Source: Sandaracinus amylolyticus (lineage in GTDB: Bacteria > Myxococcota_A > Polyangia > Polyangiales > Sandaracinaceae). Taken from it: DNA of 64,000 nucleotides. The notes under the pieces are model-generated. The model was not told the origin of the DNA, ran no database searches, and was given only the letters and a program-made list of their open reading frames with translations. Shown here piece after piece: positions 26,518 through 34,626 of this stretch (the stretch's first letter is position 1; the number at the start of each line of letters is the position of its first letter). Where the stretch lies: NCBI RefSeq assembly GCF_021631985.1, contig NZ_CP070225.1:3968001-4032000 (forward strand). The letters are read 5' to 3'. A program made the translations under genes and the position numbers.

Positions 26518-26955
26518 ATGAAGATCGGTCTTCACGTCGCTGCGGCAGCGGTGCTGTTTTCTCACGCCGCGTGCTACGCGCCGTATTCGAGTCCCGCGGC
26601 GGAGACTGTCAGCGTGAGCGAGCCCGCTTCCGTGGCGCCACAAGAGCCGACAGCCAACGGCGAGGACGCACTTGCCCTCGCTCGAGCTCAGTACCCCGAG
26701 TGCGCTGACGTGCGCTTCGATCGCTGGATCCACTCGGACCGCGCGTCAGTAAACGTGTGCGGCGTCTACCGAATCTATGCGTGGAGCGACGATGGCGGCG
26801 TGTACGAAGTCAATGACCTCGAGGGGTCCGCAACCGCCGCATACCCCACGAGTCCCCCGCACCCAGCGGCGTCGGGCGGCCCAGTCCGTGTGCACGGCTA
26901 CTACCGGCGCGACGGAACCTACGTGCATCCGCACACGCGTCGTCGGCCGCGCTGA
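26518..26955 (+). CDS. prophage lipoprotein (cargo gene) in the control region
   Basis: A 145-residue lipoprotein. The N-terminus MKIGLHVAAAAVLFSHAAC is a signal peptide with lipobox HAAC. The mature part has ARAQYPECADVRFDRWIHSD and ends in VHGYYRRDGTYVHPHTRRRP, a short His/Tyr motif seen at the end of many bacterial surface proteins. It lies between the operator pair and the ImmA gene and does not look like a switch gene, so it is probably lysogenic conversion cargo. Exclusion of other phages is one plausible role. Confidence 0.65.
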   Translation: MKIGLHVAAAAVLFSHAACYAPYSSPAAETVSVSEPASVAPQEPTANGEDALALARAQYPECADVRFDRWIHSDRASVNVCGVYRIYAWSDDGGVYEVNDLEGSATAAYPTSPPHPAASGGPVRVHGYYRRDGTYVHPHTRRRPR

Positions 26956-26995
26956 GCGTCAGTTTTGATCCGCGCTGGACGTCGGCGACACCAGC

Positions 26996-27649
26996 ATGGA
27001 ACGCCAGCTCGAAGACATCGCAACGGCGACGCTCGCCAAGTATGGGATGCCCTTGCCGGTCGACATCTACCGGCTGTGCATCCGCATGAAGTACGACGTG
27101 CGGCTTGGCGAACCGGGGTCACGCCCGACCGTGCTCGGCCGCACCATCTTCGTCACGCCCGAGGAACCGGAGGAGCGGCAGCGTTTCGCCGCAGCGCACG
27201 AGCTCGCGCACATGATCATGAGAGCGCTCGGGCTCTCGATCTCCGAGTCCGAGAAGCACGCGAACTGGCTCGCGTCCGCGCTGCTTCATCCTGAGGCGTG
27301 GTTCCTCGAGCGGCTCGCGGCTCGCGGTTGGGATCTGGCGGCGCTCAAGACCGACTGCCGGTGGTCGTCCTACGAGGCGATCGGCCGGCGCATCGTGAGC
27401 CTGCAGCCGGCCGTGCTCTGGGTGTGCGACCGCGGGCCCGGCGTCCGGAAGGGCTACCGCGTCGCGTCGCGCGGGCTCGTGGCGCGCCATAAGAAGCCAA
27501 CGCGGATCGAGTGGAAGCTGGTGCGGGACGCCGCGGCGAGCCTTCAGCCGCAGGTGATCGCGGGCGTCGGCGCTTGGCCGCTGCCGAGCCCCGAGCACGA
27601 GTGGCTCCGGGTCGTGTCGCTCGCCCGCGCTGACGCGATCGCGATGTGA
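26996..27649 (+). CDS. ImmA/IrrE-family metallopeptidase
   Basis: A 217-residue protein with the zinc-peptidase motif AAAHELAHMIM (His68, Glu69, His72) in the typical ImmA/IrrE position, preceded by RTIFVTPEEPEERQRFAAAH. In other phages and ICEs such proteases cleave the partner repressor when activated, triggering induction. The gene is convergent with the repressor gene, with the stop codons adjacent. The C-terminal 100 residues are a separate domain of unknown role. Confidence 0.85.
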   Translation: MERQLEDIATATLAKYGMPLPVDIYRLCIRMKYDVRLGEPGSRPTVLGRTIFVTPEEPEERQRFAAAHELAHMIMRALGLSISESEKHANWLASALLHPEAWFLERLAARGWDLAALKTDCRWSSYEAIGRRIVSLQPAVLWVCDRGPGVRKGYRVASRGLVARHKKPTRIEWKLVRDAAASLQPQVIAGVGAWPLPSPEHEWLRVVSLARADAIAM

Positions 27650-28171
27650 CTACTCGTCGCCCTCGTCCGCCTCGGCCTCCGCCCACCCGGGCGGGCGCTG
27701 CGCTGTGGCCTTCGTGATCGCGCGCGCCGCCGCGATGTAGTCGTCGACCGACTGTGCGCCGCCCCGGAAGGGAGCGGTGCGCAGCCATTCCGTCTGCTCG
27801 GTGGTGAGTCCGTACTTCTTCGGTCCACCGATCTCGAGGAACGTCGCCCACGCCTCGCTCACCGGGGCGAGCTTCGGCCCGCGACTCTTCACGAACTGGC
27901 GGTAATGTGGCTCAGAAAGGGCCTCGTCGAAGAAGAAGTCGGGCCGGATCTTCATCGTCCGGATGACGTCGAAGAGCGTCTTGAGATCCCCACCCGCGCG
28001 CTCCCCCTTCACGAGCTTGCTGACCTGAGACTCCGACATCCCGGTCTTCTTCGCCGCATCTCGCTGGAAGCCCGGGGAGTCGCCATGACGCTCGTCCCAC
28101 TCGACGCGTAGTTGGTCGAGCAGGAGACGCAGGCGCTGACCGGGCAGGAGATCGGGCGCAGGTCGCGGCAT
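27650..28171 (-). CDS. XRE-family phage repressor
   Basis: A 173-residue protein with an XRE-type helix-turn-helix near residues 25-75 (GFQRDAAKKTGMSESQVSKLVKGERAGGD), followed by a linker region and an acidic C-terminus (PPGWAEAEADEGDE). It lacks the serine/lysine peptidase domain of LexA/CI, which fits induction by a dedicated ImmA protease instead of RecA. The ATG is 7 bp from operator O3, so it probably represses its own promoter as well as the divergent right promoter. Taken as the lysogeny repressor from context. Confidence 0.8.
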   Translation of the reverse strand: MPRPAPDLLPGQRLRLLLDQLRVEWDERHGDSPGFQRDAAKKTGMSESQVSKLVKGERAGGDLKTLFDVIRTMKIRPDFFFDEALSEPHYRQFVKSRGPKLAPVSEAWATFLEIGGPKKYGLTTEQTEWLRTAPFRGGAQSVDDYIAAARAITKATAQRPPGWAEAEADEGDE

Positions 28172-28177
28172 CCGCGT

Positions 28178-28193
28178 CTTGTCGCATGGCAAG
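28178..28193. promoter_or_regulatory. operator site O3
   Basis: CTTGTCGCATGGCAAG fits the O1/O2 pattern with one arm mismatch. It lies just upstream of the repressor start codon, where autoregulation would be expected. Confidence 0.65.
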
Positions 28194-28206
28194 AGTTGCG
28201 GTGCGG

Positions 28207-28222
28207 CTTGCCGCGTGGCATG
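28207..28222. promoter_or_regulatory. operator site O4
   Basis: CTTGCCGCGTGGCATG matches the operator pattern with one arm mismatch. It ends 10 bp before the rightward HTH gene start (28,233) and is 29 bp from O3. Confidence 0.65.
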
Positions 28223-28232
28223 TTCTGCGTCC

Positions 28233-28529
28233 ATGAACCCTCGTGAGTTGTTCTCGCTCTGGCTGGAAGAGCAGGTCGCCGCGGGCGTCACGCGTACGCA
28301 GATCGCGGTGCGGCTTGGGTGCCACCCCTCGCAGCTGCCGCGATTCGAGAGCGGCGTGCGCACCCCCGATCTCGCTGTCGCATTCGCCATCGAGGACGAG
28401 ACGCGGGGTTGGGACCGCGGCCCGATTCCCGCTCGCTCGTGGGTCGGCCTGATCGACGATTCCGATGCCCGCGAGGTCGTCACGCCTCGCAACGTGAAGC
28501 GCGTCGCAACCGCGGGGCAGTGCCGATGA
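28233..28529 (+). CDS. small HTH regulator, Cro-like by position
   Basis: A 98-residue protein starting MNPRELFSLWLEEQVAAGVT, with RTQIAVRLGCHPSQLPRFES as a helix-turn-helix (QIAVRLG/HPSQLPRFESG) in its first half. It is divergent from the repressor and preceded by O4, the position of Cro in lambdoid phages. The stop overlaps the next start by 4 bp. The assignment as Cro-like rests on position and length. Confidence 0.65.
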   Translation: MNPRELFSLWLEEQVAAGVTRTQIAVRLGCHPSQLPRFESGVRTPDLAVAFAIEDETRGWDRGPIPARSWVGLIDDSDAREVVTPRNVKRVATAGQCR

Positions 28530-29056
28530 AGGCCGATCCCGGCACGGCGCTCGACGCGGATGCCATCCGCGAGGAGACGCAGCAGGCGGTCGCCGCGGAG
28601 ACGAACCGCGGGTACGCGGACTGCGAGGAGAGCCTCGAGGACATCGCCGGCGCGAGCGGCGTGAGCCGCGCGCTCATCCGGCAGTGGTGCGCCCCCATCG
28701 GTCCCGCGCGCATCTCGGTCGCCGACGCCATCCTCGCCCCGCAGCAGGTGCGTGAACGCCTCGCGCGGATGCTCGCGCGCGCCGCCGGCTTCGAGCTCGT
28801 GCCGATCGGCTCGGCCGCCTCGAAGGGCTCGTGCGACCTGCTGATGGTCGCCGAGGCACAAGGCGCGGCGGGGCACGCGATCGCGGTGGCTCTGCGTGCG
28901 ATGGCCGATCGGCTCGTCGATCGCGCCGAGGCGCGCGAGGTGCGCCCGGTGATCCGGCAGGCGCGCGAGCTGCTCGCCGCGCTCGACAAGCTCTTCGAGC
29001 AGGCGGAACGCGACGGCGTCGCTCCCGTCCGCATGGGCGACCGGAGCGCGTCGTAG
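28526..29056 (+). CDS. phage regulator with HTH, CII-like by position
   Basis: A 176-residue protein. The stretch NRGYADCEESLEDIAGASGV and RALIRQWCAPIGPARI fits a DNA-binding helix-turn-helix, and the rest is helical and charged (AEAQGAAGHAIAVALRAMAD). It is second in the rightward operon, coupled to the Cro-like gene (ATGA). By order it could be the CII equivalent, but no diagnostic motif was seen. Confidence 0.6.
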   Translation: MKADPGTALDADAIREETQQAVAAETNRGYADCEESLEDIAGASGVSRALIRQWCAPIGPARISVADAILAPQQVRERLARMLARAAGFELVPIGSAASKGSCDLLMVAEAQGAAGHAIAVALRAMADRLVDRAEAREVRPVIRQARELLAALDKLFEQAERDGVAPVRMGDRSAS

Positions 29057-29060
29057 TTCA

Positions 29061-29342
29061 ATGGCGCCGTCGAGCGCAGGCCGTGGTCCGTCGATCGACG
29101 AGCGCGACGCGCGCCCGCTGGGCGACGCCTATGCGCCCGTGATCGCGCCGCGCGAAGTCGCCGGCCGTGGTGAGGCGGAATGCCCGCGTGGTGCGGACTG
29201 CGCGGGATGCGGCGTCGAGCGCTGCAAGGCGTGCGGCGTGGCGCAGTGCCGACACGCGATTTCGCGCGGGGCGTGTGCTCGCTGCGAGCGCGTCCGCGGT
29301 GTCGTCGTCGCGCGCGTCCCCCTGAAGCGCGTCCCGCGCTGA
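29061..29342 (+). CDS. Cys-rich zinc-binding-like protein
   Basis: A 93-residue protein whose middle third is packed with Cys and one His (ECPRGADCAGCGVERCKACG, then VAQCRHAISRGACARCERVR), a pattern of one or two small zinc units. It starts at an ATG 4 bp after the previous stop. The partner and function are unknown. Confidence 0.6.
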   Translation: MAPSSAGRGPSIDERDARPLGDAYAPVIAPREVAGRGEAECPRGADCAGCGVERCKACGVAQCRHAISRGACARCERVRGVVVARVPLKRVPR

Positions 29343-29376
29343 GACGAACCCGCGCTTGGCGCGGAGGAGGTGATCG

Positions 29377-29802
29377 ATGTCGAGTTCCGAAGAGGGTCCG
29401 CGCTCCGCTCTCCACTTCATCGCAGAACTCGGTGGCGGCGATGCCGCCCGCGAGATGTCCGACGAGCTCTTCGAGCTCGGCCGGCGTCTGGTGCACGAGA
29501 CGACCGCACGCGATCGGACGTGCACCGGCGAGCTGACGCTCAAGATCAAGCTCAAGGCCGATCGCTCCGGCCTCGTCGCGACGTCCTACGAGATCAAGCG
29601 CAAGGACCCGTCGAAGAGCACGACCCCCGGCTTCGCGTACCTCACGGCGGGCGGGAACCTCACGAGCGAGAACCCGCGCCAGGCCGAGCTGCCCGGGCTG
29701 CGCGAGGTGCCGGGGGGACGCGCGAATTCGCCGCCCCGCGAGCCGACCGTCGGGCGCGACATCGACGACCGCAGCAACCGCGCTGCGCCGAGGGAGGTCT
29801 GA
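29377..29802 (+). CDS. hypothetical prophage protein
   Basis: A 141-residue protein (SALHFIAELGGGDAAREMSD, then ELTLKIKLKADRSGLVATSY), with conserved-looking alpha/beta core and a disordered Pro/Arg-rich end. A GGAGG precedes the ATG by 8 bp. It lies directly upstream of the DUF2303-like gene and is commonly paired with such proteins, but its role is unknown. Confidence 0.6.
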   Translation: MSSSEEGPRSALHFIAELGGGDAAREMSDELFELGRRLVHETTARDRTCTGELTLKIKLKADRSGLVATSYEIKRKDPSKSTTPGFAYLTAGGNLTSENPRQAELPGLREVPGGRANSPPREPTVGRDIDDRSNRAAPREV

Positions 29803-29805
29803 TCC

Positions 29806-30753
29806 ATGAGCAGCTACGAGGGCAACAGCGAACAGCAGGGCGACGTGCGCGCCGCGATCGAAGCCGTCGAGCGCCTCGCCACGCCGAAGGTGTGCGAGGT
29901 CGACGGCATCGCAGACGGCGAGCTCGTCGTGATCCCGAAGGGGATGGAGATCGTCGACCTGAAGCCACAGATCGACAAGCGCCGCGAGCGCCCGGAGCGG
30001 AAGAAGGGCACCGCGAAGCTCACCACGCTCGCCGCGTTCTGCGGGTTCGTGCGTCGCTTCGCCGACGACGAGTCGGCACTCTTCGCGGTCGACAACCGCA
30101 AGGCGCCGAAGCTCCTCGCGGTGTTCGACTATCACCACTCGAACGCTCGCGACGAGGTGAGCGGGCGCGTCGTCACGGCGGGGCAGCCGCGCTTCGGCGA
30201 GCACCGCGCCGAGTACGCGTTCCCGATCTCCGATGCGTGGAAGGCGTGGACCGAGATCGCGGGAAAGCCCCTGTCGCAGGGCGACTTCGCCGCGTTCCTC
30301 GAAGAGCGCATCGTCGACGTGATCTCGCCCGAGAAGCTCGGCGAGAAGACGCTCGAGCGCGTCGCCGAGATGCACATCGAGCGCCTCGCCAACTCGATCG
30401 AGCTGATGGTGCTGTCGAAGGGGCTCTCGGTCCGCGTCGACGCGAAGGTCACGCAGGCGGTGAACCTGTCGACCGGCGAGACGGCGCTCGGCTTCGAGGA
30501 GACGCACCGCGACGCGGGCGGCGGCCAGGTGCGCGTGCCCCCTGCGTTCGCGCTGAACATGCCGGTGTTCCGCAGCGGGCGCTTCTACGTCGTGATCGCG
30601 CGCCTGCGCTACCGCGTGCACGCGGGATCGATCACGTGGACGGTCCAGCTCCAGCGCGCCGACGAGGCCTTCGACGATGCGTTCGCCGAGGCGTGCGACG
30701 AGGCGCGCATCGCGACCGAGCTGCCGCTCTTCTTCGGGACGCCGGAGGCGTGA
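29806..30753 (+). CDS. DUF2303-family protein (YfdQ-like)
   Basis: A 315-residue protein fitting the DUF2303 family: IPKGMEIVDLKPQIDKRRER near the start, LAVFDYHHSNARD and AEYAFPISDAWKAWTEIAG in the middle, then QGDFAAFLEERIVDVI. The family occurs in early regions of many phages and prophages (YfdQ in E. coli) with unknown function. The match is from memory of the motif order. Confidence 0.75.
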   Translation: MSSYEGNSEQQGDVRAAIEAVERLATPKVCEVDGIADGELVVIPKGMEIVDLKPQIDKRRERPERKKGTAKLTTLAAFCGFVRRFADDESALFAVDNRKAPKLLAVFDYHHSNARDEVSGRVVTAGQPRFGEHRAEYAFPISDAWKAWTEIAGKPLSQGDFAAFLEERIVDVISPEKLGEKTLERVAEMHIERLANSIELMVLSKGLSVRVDAKVTQAVNLSTGETALGFEETHRDAGGGQVRVPPAFALNMPVFRSGRFYVVIARLRYRVHAGSITWTVQLQRADEAFDDAFAEACDEARIATELPLFFGTPEA

Positions 30754-30998
30754 TGCTGTCCGCGACGCTCACCGAGGACCAGCTGCGCGAGCGCGATGCG
30801 CTTTGCGCGTCGCTTGGGGCGGCGATCGCCGATGCGCGCGTCGGCGGACACACGATCCGCGAGGTGCGCATCGGCACCGCGCGCCTCTACCGCGCGGGCG
30901 GTGTGAAGCCGGCGATCCCGAACGCGCCTCCGATCGTGATCGACCACGCCGACGTCGACGTGCTCACTCTCGTCATCGGACCGGGCGGGGCGACCTGA
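30753..30998 (+). CDS. small early prophage protein
   Basis: An 81-residue protein (MLSATLTEDQLRERDALCAS, then GHTIREVRIGTARLY and IVIDHADVDVLTLVIGPGG). The ATG overlaps the previous stop (TGATG). Family unknown. Confidence 0.55.
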   Translation: MLSATLTEDQLRERDALCASLGAAIADARVGGHTIREVRIGTARLYRAGGVKPAIPNAPPIVIDHADVDVLTLVIGPGGAT

Positions 30999-31219
30999 TG
31001 CTGGCGGTCCTCTCGAGCCTCGTGTGGCCCGCGCCGATCGGCGTGGAGCACGCGCTCGTCGACGTCGCGCGCGAGATGCGCTGCGTGCTGGTCGCCGAGG
31101 CTCGAGAGGAGCCCGCGACGAAGCCGTGCGAGGGCTGCCTGCGCCCGATCGCCGTAGCGATGTGGCGCTGCACGCTCTGTGAGATCGCGGTCCTCGCGGG
31201 CCCCGAGGTGATGCCGTGA
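30998..31219 (+). CDS. small zinc-ribbon-like protein
   Basis: A 73-residue protein with two Cys pairs in its C-terminal half (PCEGCLRPI and WRCTLCEIAV), typical of a one-zinc ribbon. ATG overlaps the previous stop by 1 bp; its stop overlaps the next GTG by 4 bp. The role is unknown. Confidence 0.55.
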   Translation: MLAVLSSLVWPAPIGVEHALVDVAREMRCVLVAEAREEPATKPCEGCLRPIAVAMWRCTLCEIAVLAGPEVMP

Positions 31220-32199
31220 TCGACGCGACGCGGAAGGGCCTCGTGCTCGTCGGCGACTGCCGCGCGCGCCTGCGCGAGCTCCCAGACGAAAGCGTGCACT
31301 GCGTCGTGACGTCGCCGCCCTACTGGGGCCTGCGCGACTACGGCGTCGAGGGGCAGCTCGGCCTCGAGGAGAGCCCGCACGAGTTCGTCGAGAAGCTCGT
31401 CGAGGTGTTCCGAGAGGTGCGTCGCGTGCTCCGCTCCGACGGCACGTGCTGGGTGAACCTCGGCGACTCGTACGCGGGCAACCCCGGCGGGTTCCAGGGG
31501 AAGCATGGGCAGCGCGCGTCGCGCACCTTCACCGCGCGCATCGACACGAAGAAGCGCGGCCACGGGCTGAAGCCCAAGGACCTGGTCGGCATCCCGTGGC
31601 GCGTCGCGCTCGCGATGCAGGACGACGGGTGGTGGCTCCGCTCGGACATCATCTGGTCGAAGCCCAACCCGCTCCCGGAGTCGGTGACCGACCGGCCGAC
31701 GAAGTCCCACGAGTATCTCTTCCTGCTCACGAAGAGCGAGCGGTACTTCTACGACGCCGATTCGATCCGCACGCCCCTCGCCGAGAAGACGTTCACCGCG
31801 TATGGCACCACGCGTCGGTCGAAGGGCACCGACGCGCTCGGCAAGATCGCCGCGCACAACATCGCGCGCGACGTGCCCGAGCGGAAGCCGCGTCTCAACG
31901 CGGACGGCGAGCCCGCTGGCGCGAACCGGCGCTCGGTCTGGACGATCGCGACGAGGCCCTACGAGGGCGCGCACTTCGCGACGTTCCCGCCCGATCTCGT
32001 CGAGCCCTGCGTGCTCGCGGGCTGCCCGCGCGAGGGCCTCGTGCTCGACCCGTTCGCGGGCTCCGGGACCACGTTGCAGGTCGCGCTCGAGCGCGGCCGG
32101 CGCGCACTCGGAATCGAGCTCAACCCCGAATACGCGCGCCTGATCGAGCAGCGTCTCGCGAGCGTCCAGTTCCCGCTGCCGATGGGTGGTGCGGCGTGA
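31216..32199 (+). CDS. site-specific DNA methyltransferase (N6-adenine or N4-cytosine)
   Basis: A 327-residue beta-class methyltransferase. Motif IV is CVVTSPPYWGLRDYG (SPPY from residue 33) and precedes motif I, DPFAGSGTTLQVALE, near residue 280, the order of beta-class enzymes. SPPY is more typical of N4-cytosine enzymes, DPPY of N6-adenine, so N4 is slightly favoured. GTG start coupled to the upstream stop. It sits in the early operon without any restriction endonuclease, suggesting DNA protection or regulation. Confidence 0.85.
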   Translation: MIDATRKGLVLVGDCRARLRELPDESVHCVVTSPPYWGLRDYGVEGQLGLEESPHEFVEKLVEVFREVRRVLRSDGTCWVNLGDSYAGNPGGFQGKHGQRASRTFTARIDTKKRGHGLKPKDLVGIPWRVALAMQDDGWWLRSDIIWSKPNPLPESVTDRPTKSHEYLFLLTKSERYFYDADSIRTPLAEKTFTAYGTTRRSKGTDALGKIAAHNIARDVPERKPRLNADGEPAGANRRSVWTIATRPYEGAHFATFPPDLVEPCVLAGCPREGLVLDPFAGSGTTLQVALERGRRALGIELNPEYARLIEQRLASVQFPLPMGGAA

Positions 32200-32429
32200 T
32201 GCTCGCCGTGATCGCTCTCGTCGCGTGGACGGGCCTCGTCGCGTCGATCGCGTTCGTGATCGGGCGGAAGCGCGAGCGCGCTCGATGCGAGCACGTACGC
32301 CGTCTGCTCGTCGGCCAGCGCAACGGCGCGCAGGACGAGGGCGCGCACTGGGAAGCCGTCGCGACGTGGTGGATCCGCCACGCGATGGAGCTGCGCCGCG
32401 AGGTGCATGCGCTGCGGGGGTACCGATGA
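32199..32429 (+). CDS. small single-pass membrane protein
   Basis: A 76-residue protein with one N-terminal membrane helix (AVIALVAWTGLVASIAFVI) followed by a basic cytoplasmic part (GRKRERARCEHVRRLLVGQR) and a helical C-terminus. Coupled to both neighbours by overlaps. No known family. Confidence 0.55.
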   Translation: MLAVIALVAWTGLVASIAFVIGRKRERARCEHVRRLLVGQRNGAQDEGAHWEAVATWWIRHAMELRREVHALRGYR

Positions 32430-33121
32430 GCAACCTCGACCTCTTCGAGCCCGAGCGCCGCTCCGAGCTCGACCAGTACTTCACCGAGGCGTGGATCGCG
32501 CGGCGCGCGGCGCGCTGGATCCCGCGCGGCGCCGTCGTGCTCGAGCCGAGCTGCGGCAGCGGGAACCTGGTCGAGGGCCTCGTGCTCGCTGGGCACCCCA
32601 TCGAGAACGTGCTCGCGTTCGAGCTCGACCCCGCATGGGCCGCGCACGCGCGCACGCGCTTCCCGGGGCTCCTGGTCAACGAGGGCGATTTCCTGAAGCT
32701 CACGACCGGCGCCGACGTGCCGAACACGGTCGCCGCGTCGTTGCAGAACCCGCCGTACGGCAACGACCTCGACCTGCGGTTCGTCGAGCGCACGCTGGCG
32801 ATGCTCGACCGGACCGCTCCCGCATGCGTCGTCGCGATCCTCAAGACCGACTTCGAGTACTCAGACGGTCGCGCGCCCTTCTGGCGTGAGCGCGCTCGCG
32901 TGCGCCGGCGCGCGATGCTCGTCGAGCGCCCGCGCTTCGGCGCGCACGTCGACGGCAAGAAGCAGGGCGGCGCCGAGCGCAACTACGTCGTCCTCGAGAT
33001 CGTGCCGCGCACCGCGCCCCGCGCGCCCGGAGCGGCCGAGGTCGTCATCGAGGAGCGCTGGTCGCGCACCGATCCCGAGTCGTGCTGGACCGGGCCGATC
33101 GCGGAGGTGCTCGCGACATGA
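32426..33121 (+). CDS. adenine-type DNA methyltransferase-like protein
   Basis: A 231-residue class I SAM-binding enzyme. Motif I is VVLEPSCGSGNLVEGL; the acidic residue in AFELDPAWAAHARTRF binds SAM ribose; LQNPPYGNDLDL is the NPPY catalytic motif of N6-adenine methyltransferases. The early residues ELDQYFTEAWIARRAARWI resemble the start of phage Eco57I-type methyltransferase domains. It could act on DNA or, less likely, on another nucleic acid. The ATG overlaps the previous stop. Confidence 0.75.
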   Translation: MSNLDLFEPERRSELDQYFTEAWIARRAARWIPRGAVVLEPSCGSGNLVEGLVLAGHPIENVLAFELDPAWAAHARTRFPGLLVNEGDFLKLTTGADVPNTVAASLQNPPYGNDLDLRFVERTLAMLDRTAPACVVAILKTDFEYSDGRAPFWRERARVRRRAMLVERPRFGAHVDGKKQGGAERNYVVLEIVPRTAPRAPGAAEVVIEERWSRTDPESCWTGPIAEVLAT

Positions 33122-33432
33122 CGCGCGCTCACATGTGGACGCCCGAGACGACCGTCACCGGCGAGACGATCGCGAGGTGCTCGACCTGTGGAGCGCTCGC
33201 GACGTGGGCGCTCGCGACCTCGCCGTGCGGCGAGAGCGAGCCCAGGACGAAGCGCCGCCGGGAACCGAAGTTCCGTCGCGTCGCTCCCGAGGTCCGCGCC
33301 GAGCGCGTGAGGCGTGCGGGCGAGATGCGGGCTGCGGGTGCGTCGTACCGCGAGATCGCGGACGCCCTCGGCGTCTACCCGCAACTCGCGTGGACGTACG
33401 TGCAGGCGTACGAGCGGAGGGCCGCCGCGTGA
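33118..33432 (+). CDS. small protein with zinc pair and HTH
   Basis: A 104-residue protein with a Cys pair (IARCSTCGALATWA) and a C-terminal helix-turn-helix (AGASYREIADALGVYPQLAW) of the Hin/recombinase type. ATG coupled to the upstream stop. Possibly a phage regulator; no known family. Confidence 0.6.
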   Translation: MTRAHMWTPETTVTGETIARCSTCGALATWALATSPCGESEPRTKRRREPKFRRVAPEVRAERVRRAGEMRAAGASYREIADALGVYPQLAWTYVQAYERRAAA

Positions 33433-33875
33433 CCGAGACTGGTGCACGCGCGCGCGGCCGACGGCCGACTGACGGGCCCGACCTTCCGGCGGTGCCCTAC
33501 TCCGAGCTCGGCGAGCGCATGGTCGCGCTCAGCTACGAGCTCCAGGCACGCGCGCGGCGGCTCGACACGCTCACGCGTGGGCTGAATCCGAGCGCGTACC
33601 GCCCGGGGCACGTGATGGAGCTCGCGGAGGTCCGCGAGCGCCTGCTCGCGCGCGAGGTGCACCCTCGTCGACGTAGGGCGCGCACGACGCCGCGCGGTCC
33701 GCTGCTGATGCTGCGGTGGGGCGACCGCGAGCTGTCGTATCCGCAGTGGTCGCGCGAGCCCGACGTCGCGCTCACCGCGCAAGCCATCTACGAGCGCGTG
33801 AAGCGCGGGTGGACGCCCGCGGAGGCGCTCACCACCGCGAAGGGCGCGTCGCGCCCGCGATCGGAGGCCGCGTGA
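33429..33875 (+). CDS. hypothetical prophage protein
   Basis: A 148-residue protein (VPYSELGERMVALSYELQAR, then AIYERVKRGWTPAEALTTAK). The C-terminal part looks like a short helix-turn-helix-type helical unit. GTG start coupled to the upstream stop. Function unknown. Confidence 0.55.
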   Translation: MTETGARARGRRPTDGPDLPAVPYSELGERMVALSYELQARARRLDTLTRGLNPSAYRPGHVMELAEVRERLLAREVHPRRRRARTTPRGPLLMLRWGDRELSYPQWSREPDVALTAQAIYERVKRGWTPAEALTTAKGASRPRSEAA

Positions 33876-34345
33876 GCGAGCTGACCCTCATCGACTTCGA
33901 GGCCCTCTACGACGGCGGCGACGAGCTCTTCATGCTCGGCGCCGAGTCGGCGTGGTGCGCTGTCGCGTCACGCCCGGGCGTGCTCGCGTCCGATATTCTC
34001 GCGCGTCTCACGCGCCCGCCGCGCTCGGTCCCGCCGACGATGCGCAGCACGCTCGAGCGCGCACGTTCCGCGCCGTCGAGCACCATCGATCAGAGCAAGC
34101 TGGCCTGGCTCGCGCGGAAGGCGGACCGCGACGGCGTCTGCGTGGTCGCCGGCGTGCCAGTCGATCGGCGCTTCGTGATCCACGCGATGGGTCTCGCGAA
34201 GGGCCACGGCGACGCGAGCGTCGAAGTCGCGCAGATGGCCGTCGCGTCGCTCGGCCTCGGGCATCCCGTGCTCGTCGTGCGGGGCGCCCTCTGGACGCTG
34301 ATGGTCGCGCCCCTCGCGCGCGCCGGCGAGGGGTTCTCGGCGTGA
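33872..34345 (+). CDS. hypothetical prophage protein
   Basis: A 157-residue protein (LTLIDFEALYDGGDELFMLG, then LAWLARKADRDGVCVVAGVP and VAQMAVASLGLGHPVLVVRG). Soluble, alpha/beta in appearance. Coupled by GTGA at both ends. No known motif. Confidence 0.55.
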   Translation: MSELTLIDFEALYDGGDELFMLGAESAWCAVASRPGVLASDILARLTRPPRSVPPTMRSTLERARSAPSSTIDQSKLAWLARKADRDGVCVVAGVPVDRRFVIHAMGLAKGHGDASVEVAQMAVASLGLGHPVLVVRGALWTLMVAPLARAGEGFSA

Positions 34346-34626
34346 CGCGCAAGCGGCCTCACTGGAAGCGCGAGAACCGCGCGCGACACTGGCTCCGGAA
34401 GCGCGTGATCGACGCGGCCGGCGGTCGGTGCCTCGGCTGTGGCGAGATGGTGAACCTCATCGAGAACCACCCGCTGCAGGCGACGCTCGATCACGTCGTG
34501 CCGCTCGCGCGCGGCGGCCGGCACGTGCTCGCTAACGTCCAGCTGCTCTGCCGCGCGTGCAACCAGCGGAAGGGCTGCACGCCGCCCGAGTTCTGGACCC
34601 GCTACGACGAGGAGCACGCAGCGTGA
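34342..34626 (+). CDS. HNH endonuclease-family protein
   Basis: A 94-residue protein with the HNH core: a Cys pair (GGRCLGCGEM), the conserved DHVVPLARGG (His in the first strand), VLANVQLLCRACNQRKG (Asn and the second zinc pair). The basic N-terminus may bind DNA. In phages such proteins often nick DNA near the cos site or act in replication. Here it lies directly upstream of the replication initiator gene. GTG start coupled to the previous stop. Confidence 0.75.
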   Translation: MTRKRPHWKRENRARHWLRKRVIDAAGGRCLGCGEMVNLIENHPLQATLDHVVPLARGGRHVLANVQLLCRACNQRKGCTPPEFWTRYDEEHAA

